Origin: Aestuariirhabdus sp049985285
GTDB taxonomy: Bacteria; Pseudomonadota; Gammaproteobacteria; Pseudomonadales; Aestuariirhabdaceae
Direction: 5' to 3'
NCBI RefSeq assembly: GCF_049985285.1
Contig: NZ_JBNIEU010000002.1
Span: 744,001-808,000 of the forward strand
Length of the DNA: 64,000 nt
Below are positions 58,391 to 64,000 of this stretch, one piece after another. The notes under the pieces are model-generated. The model was not told the DNA's origin, ran no database searches, and saw only the letters and a program-made list of their open reading frames with translations. The position numbers were made by a program, and so were the translations under genes. The number at the start of each line of letters is the position of its first letter. Position 1 is the first letter of the stretch.

Positions 58391-61300
58391 CTACTTCCAT
58401 TGGAAGTGCTGGTTATCGGTAATAGAGGTGTGTATCTCGATCTGCTTATTGTTGCTGGCTTCATCTGGCGCAGCGCTTAGCTGTTCAAAAAACGCATTGT
58501 CGGGGTCGGGTTTGAGACAATTGATGCCGACCCAGGCGTTACGGGTGCTGCGCTTGGCGGCGTACAGCGCCATATCTGCTATATCAACCACTTGAGCCCA
58601 GTTTATCCCTGTTGGATTTTGTTGTCCAAAGGGGTAAGCGGCGTAGCCGATGGAGCAGGTGCGTTGAATTGTTTTGCCCTCATCGTTGATCTGGAACTTC
58701 GTATTTTCTATTCGTGTTCGTATGCGCTCGGCCAGTTCCGGAGCGTGGCGGCGGTTGGTTCGGCGGGTGACCACCAGAAACTCTTCGCCCCCCCAGCGTA
58801 CAATGTAGTCGCTCTCACGGAGCACGTGGTGCAGGATCTCGCTGATGCGGGTAAGTACAGCATCACCGGCTGCGTGCCCATATGTATCGTTCACCGCTTT
58901 AAAGTGGTCCAGATCGATCATATAGAACACCATGTCCGCGTTATGGGGTTCATCTGTTGATCGTTTGTTGAGTTCTGCGTAGTTTTGGTTGATCAGTTGC
59001 ACGTCGTTATCGATTCGTGCAGTAAAGTAGCGGCGGTTAAACAGGCCAGTGAGGGGATCGGTTTGGGCGACATTTTCCAGGCTGCTGTAGGCGTTTTGCA
59101 GCGAGTTGTTGAGCTCCTGAAGCTCCTCGGTGCGTTGGCTTACTTTTTCCTCCAGGTCGCGGTTGATATCCAGTAGTTGCAGGTGGGTCTGTACTCGTGA
59201 CTGTAGCTCATATTTTGCGACGGGTTTGGTGAGGTAGTCGTTACCGCCGACCGCAAAACCTTCCACGATATCCTTAACCTGGGCTTTTGCTGTGAGAAAT
59301 AAGATGGGTAGGTCGTTCACCGGATTCAGCTTGCGTAACTCCTTGCAAACTTCGTAGCCGGATACCATCGGCATCATGATGTCGAGTAACACCAGGTCGA
59401 TGGGGTGGTGCTCTTTGGCAAGACGCAGGGCTTCTTCTCCACCACTGGCTTCAATCAGTTTAAAGTTGTAATCGCTCAGGTAGTTTTTTAGTACCTGTCG
59501 ATTCACCGGTTCGTCGTCGACGATCAGGATGCTGAAACGCTTGTTGGGATCAAGGGTCTCGATATTGCCGCTGGCCGACAGTATCTTACGCTGGAGAGAA
59601 TCCACGGCCAGTGCAACGGGTTGGGTGCTTTGGAGCGGCTCGACACCCGTGTCCTGTTGGGGCGATATCTGCTGTTGGGCAATGGTTTGGTCGGTCGCTG
59701 GAAGCTCAAAGCTGAAGCAGCAGCCTTCGCCCTCGCGAGACTCCAACCGAATGTCTGCACCCATCTGTTGTGCCAGTTTGCGGGTGAGTGCCAGCCCCAG
59801 GCCGGTGCCGCCGTACTCTCTTGAGGTCGAGCCGTCAGCCTGACGGAAAGGTTCGAACACCAGCTCCTGTTTGTCGTCAGCAATGCCGATACCCGTGTCC
59901 CGGACCTCGATACGAACCCGTTCATGCTCACATTTAATGTCAATGGTGATCTTGCCCTGGTGAGTAAACTTGGTCGCGTTGTGGACCAGGTTATGCATAA
60001 TCTGGAGCAGGTTTTTTTCGTTGCCCATTACCAGTGGCAGACTGTCAGGGAAACTCGCATCCAGAGTCACCGGTTTGCTGTTGAGCAGGGGCCGGGAGAG
60101 GGTAACGACCTCATGAATGATGGGGCCAATGTCGACCGCCTCAAGGGCTGTCGCCTGCTCTGTATCCTCGCCTTCGGCCTTTGCCTTGGCAAAAGTGAGT
60201 ATGTTGTCGACCAGCTCGCTTAATCGGTGGCCGCTACTGACGATCATCTTGAGATTGCCCTGCATCGCCTCGGTCAGGTTGTCGTCGAGCATTGAGTCGG
60301 CCAGGCCGATAATACCGTTGAGGGGCGTACGCAATTCGTGAGAGGTATTGGCGAGAAACTCATCCTTTAACTTATCAAGCTCCCGCAATCGCCGGCTGAT
60401 TGCGCGCTCTCTTTCCAGCTTTCTTTGCTGGTAGATCATATATCCGGCAATGGCTGAAACGCAGAGTAAACTGTAGATCAGGTAGGCCCACCAGGTGCGC
60501 CAGGGAGGGGGAAGCACGATCAGCGTGAGTGGCAACGACAGTTCAGCGGCAGCGCCATCTTTGTTGGCGGCGCGCAGCCTGAACTGATAGCTTCCATCGT
60601 TGAGGTTGGTGTAGGAGGCGAAAGGGCGCGAGGCGTCGGTGTCGATCCACTGCGAGTCGAAGCCCTCCAGCATGTACTGGTAACTGTTGTTCTTTGGGTC
60701 GACATAGTGCAGTGCGGCGAACTCGAAGGAGATCATCGATTGGCGATAGTTGAGTGTAATCTGGCGGGTACTGTTGATGCCTTGCTGCAGCAGTTTGCTG
60801 TCGTCGCCAACGCCGACACTGCGGTTAAAAAGACGGAAATCGTTGATGACCAGCTGGGGCGCAACTCTATTGGGTTCCAGCGCGGAAGGGTCAAAAATGT
60901 TAAAGCCCGTGATGCCCCCAAACACAAGCTCACCGCTGGCCAAACGGGTTGAAGCCCGGGTGTTAAACTCATTCGCCTGCAGTCCATCGGCTTCGGTGTA
61001 TTGGTTGAAACGCTCGGCGCCCTGGTCGAAGCGGAACAGGCCTTTGTTGGTACTGACCCAAACGGCAGCGTTTTGGTCTATTTCTAGGGCGTAGATAACC
61101 TCATTGACCAAGCCCCGTTCGGCCCCAAACTGCATAACCTCTCCGTTGCTCGGGTCGTATCGGTTGAGGCCCTTACGAGTTCCTATCCAGAGTCGCTGTC
61201 TATCATCCATGCGCAGGCTGGCGATGCGCCCGTCGGACAGTTGCTGCTCACCGCTAGCCGCAACCCGTTTGCTGGTTCCTGTTGCAGGATCGAAAAGATT

Positions 61301-62851
61301 GAGGCCTTCCATAGTGGCGACCCATAGCTTTCCGTCTGCAGCCTGTTCAATGGCCGTGGCGCGGTTATCGCTGAGGCTGCTTTTGTCTCCCTCCTGATGG
61401 GAGTAACGCAGGAAGCTTCCATCAGCTTGCAGCAGGTTGAGGCCACCGCCCCAGGTGCCAACCCAGAGGCGACCCTGGTTGTCGCGGTAGAGACTGCGAA
61501 CCTTATTGCTGGACAAACTGGCCGGGTTGGCAGGGTCATGAACAAAACGGGTGACGACGCCTGTTGTCAGATCCAGTCGATTTAAACCGCCGGAAGCGGT
61601 GCCCGCCCAAACGGAGGATTGCCCTGGGTCCATCCACAGAGCCCAGATGCGGTTGTTGCTCAGGCTGTTGCTGTCGGCGTTGTCCTGTTGCCACACCCGG
61701 GTGAGTGTGCGCTCGGCATCGAGGAGGTGAAGCCCGTTGTCGGTGCCGACCAGTAACTCTCCTTCCGGCAAAGCAAAAAAGGAGCGCATGGAATTTGATT
61801 TCAAAGCGAGAGAATTGGTGCTGTAGTTCTCGAAACTCTGCTGCGCGAGAACGTGCTTGTTGACGCCACCGAGCAGTGTGCCTACCCAGATCACGCCACT
61901 GCGGTCACCGTTTATGGCGGTAACGTGGTCGTTGGACAGGGCGTAGGGGTCTCCGGCGTCAGCATGGTAGAGACTGAAGCGGGATTGATCGTATTGCCAG
62001 ATAGCCAGCCCCTTGTCGGTGCCGATCCAGAGGGTGCGCGAGGGAGCCTCATAGAGCGATTTTACTTCCAGTCCTTTGAGATGTTGATCGATCAGCGGTA
62101 GACGCGATAGCTCGGGCTTTTCTGGCCATAACTGTAAAACACCCTGTTTGCCAGCGGCGACCAGGATGAAATCCTCCACCGCCAGGAGCTGGTAGACCTT
62201 CATCGCCCTGTTGGCGTCGTTGCTACCCCCGAGGTGCAGCTGGCGAATCGACCCTGTTGTACTATCGGTGAGTGTAAACAGCCCTCGGTCGCCACCAAAC
62301 CACAGAGTGCCCTGCTGGTCCTCGGTTATCGCTTGAATACCGGGTTGTTTAGAGTCTTCGGTATCAAGGCTAATGGCGGTAAACCGATCGTCCTCTGGCT
62401 GGTAGCGATTCAGCCCCTCGCGGGTACCTACCCAGAGGGTGCCATCACTGCCGCTGTGCAGGCTCTCAATCTGGGCGTTGCCTAAGCCGCTGGTGGTGTC
62501 ATAGCGGTAAAAACGGTCGTTGACAGGATCAAAACGGTTGAGTCCCCTGCGGGTTCCCACCCAGATCTGGCCATGATCATCTTCGATCAGTGCGGTTATA
62601 AAACTGTCAGAGAGCGAAGAGGGATCGTTCTGGAGCGGTTGGTAGGGAGTAAATCTGAGGCCGTCGTAGCGGTTAAGGCCATCCTGGGTGCCCAGCCAAA
62701 GGTAGCCACGGGAGTCCTGTAAAATCGCAGAAACCGTATTTTGGGATAGGCCTTGCATCGCATCGAATGCGCGAAAACGGATGTTGTCGGTTGCCCATGC
62801 CGACAGGCCGGCAAAAAGCGCACAAAAAAACAACAGTGCCAAGCGCGCCAT
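58391..62851 (-). CDS. propeller sensor-hybrid kinase with REC and GGDEF output
   Basis: This protein of 1486 residues starts at the ATG at 62851 (an ATG at 62881 is possible). The signal is MARLALLFFCALFAGLSAWA. The periplasmic part is two beta propellers of Reg_prop repeats (repeated LWVGTRxGLNRYD-type units) and a Y_Y_Y domain; a membrane helix (WWAYLIYSLLCVSAIAGYMIY) follows. HisKA with His838 (SHELRTPLNGI) and HATPase (GTGLGLALTRK) come next, then REC with Asp1157 (VLLDIMMPM), coiled coil and GGDEF (WGGEEF about 1349). One polypeptide thus links a periplasmic signal, phosphorylation and cyclic-di-GMP synthesis. Ligand unknown; HTCS relatives in Bacteroides sense glycans. Confidence 0.94.
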   Translation of the reverse strand: MARLALLFFCALFAGLSAWATDNIRFRAFDAMQGLSQNTVSAILQDSRGYLWLGTQDGLNRYDGLRFTPYQPLQNDPSSLSDSFITALIEDDHGQIWVGTRRGLNRFDPVNDRFYRYDTTSGLGNAQIESLHSGSDGTLWVGTREGLNRYQPEDDRFTAISLDTEDSKQPGIQAITEDQQGTLWFGGDRGLFTLTDSTTGSIRQLHLGGSNDANRAMKVYQLLAVEDFILVAAGKQGVLQLWPEKPELSRLPLIDQHLKGLEVKSLYEAPSRTLWIGTDKGLAIWQYDQSRFSLYHADAGDPYALSNDHVTAINGDRSGVIWVGTLLGGVNKHVLAQQSFENYSTNSLALKSNSMRSFFALPEGELLVGTDNGLHLLDAERTLTRVWQQDNADSNSLSNNRIWALWMDPGQSSVWAGTASGGLNRLDLTTGVVTRFVHDPANPASLSSNKVRSLYRDNQGRLWVGTWGGGLNLLQADGSFLRYSHQEGDKSSLSDNRATAIEQAADGKLWVATMEGLNLFDPATGTSKRVAASGEQQLSDGRIASLRMDDRQRLWIGTRKGLNRYDPSNGEVMQFGAERGLVNEVIYALEIDQNAAVWVSTNKGLFRFDQGAERFNQYTEADGLQANEFNTRASTRLASGELVFGGITGFNIFDPSALEPNRVAPQLVINDFRLFNRSVGVGDDSKLLQQGINSTRQITLNYRQSMISFEFAALHYVDPKNNSYQYMLEGFDSQWIDTDASRPFASYTNLNDGSYQFRLRAANKDGAAAELSLPLTLIVLPPPWRTWWAYLIYSLLCVSAIAGYMIYQQRKLERERAISRRLRELDKLKDEFLANTSHELRTPLNGIIGLADSMLDDNLTEAMQGNLKMIVSSGHRLSELVDNILTFAKAKAEGEDTEQATALEAVDIGPIIHEVVTLSRPLLNSKPVTLDASFPDSLPLVMGNEKNLLQIMHNLVHNATKFTHQGKITIDIKCEHERVRIEVRDTGIGIADDKQELVFEPFRQADGSTSREYGGTGLGLALTRKLAQQMGADIRLESREGEGCCFSFELPATDQTIAQQQISPQQDTGVEPLQSTQPVALAVDSLQRKILSASGNIETLDPNKRFSILIVDDEPVNRQVLKNYLSDYNFKLIEASGGEEALRLAKEHHPIDLVLLDIMMPMVSGYEVCKELRKLNPVNDLPILFLTAKAQVKDIVEGFAVGGNDYLTKPVAKYELQSRVQTHLQLLDINRDLEEKVSQRTEELQELNNSLQNAYSSLENVAQTDPLTGLFNRRYFTARIDNDVQLINQNYAELNKRSTDEPHNADMVFYMIDLDHFKAVNDTYGHAAGDAVLTRISEILHHVLRESDYIVRWGGEEFLVVTRRTNRRHAPELAERIRTRIENTKFQINDEGKTIQRTCSIGYAAYPFGQQNPTGINWAQVVDIADMALYAAKRSTRNAWVGINCLKPDPDNAFFEQLSAAPDEASNNKQIEIHTSITDNQHFQWK

Positions 62852-63205
62852 AATGCTGCCGTTCACTCGGTTTTCGAGCATAAATCGAAGCCTTTGTTCC
62901 CGAAGGTGTTGAAGCGTAAATTGACGGTTCCAAGGGTGGCCCGCACTATCCCCGAAGTGGCCTTCTTAGTACTACTATATCAATCTTGCGCTGTCTCACA
63001 AGCCTTAACTATAGGCATTTTCTGGTGTCAGGCAATATTGAATGATCTTTCAGCATTAGAGTGACACGGGCAGCTTTTTTCGCCATGAGGGACGTTGATC
63101 CTGATGCCGATGCCAGCATCTTTTTGGATTGCGCGCTTGGGGGAGGGGGCAAGGTCATATAGAATCTATAGGTATTAAGGATCCAGATTACCGAGAGAGG
63201 GAATT
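62852..63205 (+). other. intergenic region between divergent genes
   Basis: This stretch of about 350 bases has no gene. It should hold the promoters of the propeller kinase (minus) and of the small gene at 63206 (plus). A short palindrome ATAGAATCTAT occurs at about 63158 near the latter, followed by GTATTAAGG. No other element stands out. Confidence 0.5.
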
Positions 63206-63529
63206 ATGCACACATCCGAGAGTAACCGTTTACTAATGGAGTTGGAAAAACGTCGGCGGGATATCAATCGGGATATCATCAACCCCCGGGTAGCAGAGCT
63301 CTGCCTGGATGATCTGGCGCCCATGCTGACTATGGTAGCCAACGCACGGGCCGAATATCTGGGCGCGCTGTTCGATATGAGCACCGACGAGGGGAGCCTG
63401 CCAAGCCATACCCAGGTCGCTGAACTGCGCCAGCGTCGCGAAACCTTTGATGAACTGGTGAGTGCGGTAAATGCACTGGAAGCGGTGATTCAGCGCGGCT
63501 ACCTGGACGTTAAATCCGGCCGCGGGTAA
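63206..63529 (+). CDS. small helical conserved hypothetical protein
   Basis: This 107-residue, entirely hydrophilic, helical protein (MELEKRRRDINRDIINPRV, LDDLAPMLTMVANARAEYL, VAELRQRRETFDELVSAVNALEAVI) begins behind GAGAGAGGGAA. The charged heptad pattern suggests a coiled coil or a small regulator that pairs with another protein. I do not recognise it. Confidence 0.65.
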   Translation: MHTSESNRLLMELEKRRRDINRDIINPRVAELCLDDLAPMLTMVANARAEYLGALFDMSTDEGSLPSHTQVAELRQRRETFDELVSAVNALEAVIQRGYLDVKSGRG

Positions 63530-63563
63530 CCCCTCTCTCCGATAAACTGCATAACGCTTACGA

Positions 63564-63625
63564 TTTGCACCTATCCTGTTTGCACCTAATTGGAGCGGCT
63601 ATATTTCGCTGCCCTAATTAGGTGC
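63564..63625. promoter_or_regulatory. inverted and direct repeat, candidate operator
   Basis: GCACCTAATT (63582-63591) is repeated in exact inverted form as AATTAGGTGC (63616-63625). TTTGCACCTA occurs twice in direct order (63564, 63579), 15 bases apart. TGCACCTAATTGGAGCG also resembles an NtrC site (TGCACC-N4-TGGTGCA, two mismatches). They lie in the 350-base gap before the last gene. The rest of the gap (63626-63879) shows only a doubtful open frame. Confidence 0.35.
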
Positions 63626-63879
63626 GTATTTGTGGGCGCTTTTGAAGGGGCGGCCATGACCCGAGGCAGGGAGGCGCGCCGAACGCTGCCGATGGCGAGC
63701 GCGAAACGGCCTTTGTATAGGGGTTTTCTGGCCAGGGTCCGCAAGTGTCTATTTAAATTATCAAGTTGGCAAACATGCTGCATTGCTCTGCCCATTGGCG
63801 TCGTTGGGGGCGCGGGCCATTATCCGGAATCCTACCCCCTTCGGCATAGACAGGTTTGAAAGGAGGGTAGCACCGTCGG

Positions 63880-64000
63880 ATGGATATATGCGGCCAGCAA
63901 GCAACACTGATATTTACCGACCTCGATGGCTGCCTCATCGACCATGATGGCTATAGCTACGCCGCCAGCGCGCAAACCCTGGCCGAGCTGAAAACCCGCG
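63880..64000 (+). CDS. mannosyl-3-phosphoglycerate phosphatase-like HAD protein (5' part)
   Basis: The first ~40 codons are in the window; the gene continues beyond it. FTDLDGCLIDHDGYSY contains the HAD motif I DxDG with the nucleophile Asp and fits the MpgP/YedP subfamily, which removes phosphate from mannosyl- or glucosyl-3-phosphoglycerate to yield compatible solutes. GGAGGG lies about 13 bases before the ATG at 63880, somewhat far. The partner synthase gene is not visible. Confidence 0.7.
   Translation, partial: MDICGQQATLIFTDLDGCLIDHDGYSYAASAQTLAELKTR

Noticed and set aside
63590..63859. An 89-codon open frame before the last gene
   Set aside because: The start overlaps the inverted repeat, the product resembles no family and the composition is not coding-like; ATG at 63656 has a possible AAGGGG site, so it is not fully excluded.

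Overview
The window is a contiguous piece of a gammaproteobacterial chromosome, moderately GC-rich and densely coded. It most resembles the Pseudomonadales/Oceanospirillales (marine Pseudomonas relatives). The evidence is the gene order gyrA-serC-pheA-tyrA/aroA(fused)-cmk-rpsA-ihfB-lapA-lapB-pyrF, a PheA of Pseudomonas type, and genes such as yhhQ, polB (Pol II), yghU and yehS. The genus cannot be fixed from the sequence alone.

Layout. (1) 1-10.9 kb is a conserved housekeeping block, all on the + strand: end of gyrA, the serine/aromatic 'supra-operon' (serC, pheA, a tyrA-aroA fusion, cmk, rpsA), then ihfB with a consensus IHF site upstream, lapA-lapB (LPS assembly control) and pyrF. The histidinol-phosphate aminotransferase gene that Pseudomonas carries between pheA and tyrA is absent. 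(2) 11-15.4 kb holds a secreted FGE/SUMF1-like protein, then a tightly overlapping three-gene operon (BKACE/DUF849 enzyme, GNAT acetyltransferase, ATP-grasp-like protein) with no assigned function, facing trmO. (3) 15.5-23.7 kb holds a hybrid sensor kinase, a Nudix-methyltransferase fusion, a TRIC-family channel, small proteins, yhhQ behind a possible preQ1-like leader, msrA, and about 1 kb of non-coding DNA with interspersed repeats and look-alike hairpin modules. (4) 23.8-29.6 kb holds polB, a ComEA-like protein, an EamA transporter and a D-lactate dehydrogenase-like flavoprotein. (5) 30-35.1 kb is a TRAP transporter operon (SBP, large DctQ, DctM with an unusually long C-terminal extension). 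(6) 35.2-44.1 kb holds a kinase/HD-GYP regulator pair, a periplasmic aspartoacylase-like protein, a LysE exporter, tRNA-Asn, a second-type EF-G and a TPR-methyltransferase. (7) 44.2-46.5 kb is tRNA-Pro(CGG) followed by an AT-rich accessory patch. (8) 46.5-51.2 kb is a run of small conserved genes (DUF533, yghU, a truncated RluA pseudogene, yehS, DUF1289) and a WYL regulator of BrxR/CapW-like layout. (9) 51.4-62.9 kb is signalling-rich: a periplasmic-binding lipoprotein, a BvgS-like hybrid kinase and a REC-GGDEF regulator, then a secreted methyltransferase-like protein and a very large propeller/kinase/REC/GGDEF protein. (10) The window ends in the start of a mannosyl-3-phosphoglycerate phosphatase-like gene.

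How the parts fit. The first 11 kb is core metabolism and envelope control. The rest is dominated by environmental sensing: four sensor kinases and four proteins with cyclic-di-GMP synthesis or hydrolysis domains or response-regulator partners, plus uptake systems. The most interesting unassigned material is the BKACE-GNAT-ATP-grasp operon, the hairpin-module family at 21.8-23.5 kb, the Nudix-methyltransferase fusion, the DctM extension and the orphan WYL regulator. No CRISPR array, intact transposase, intact integrase or rRNA gene was seen.
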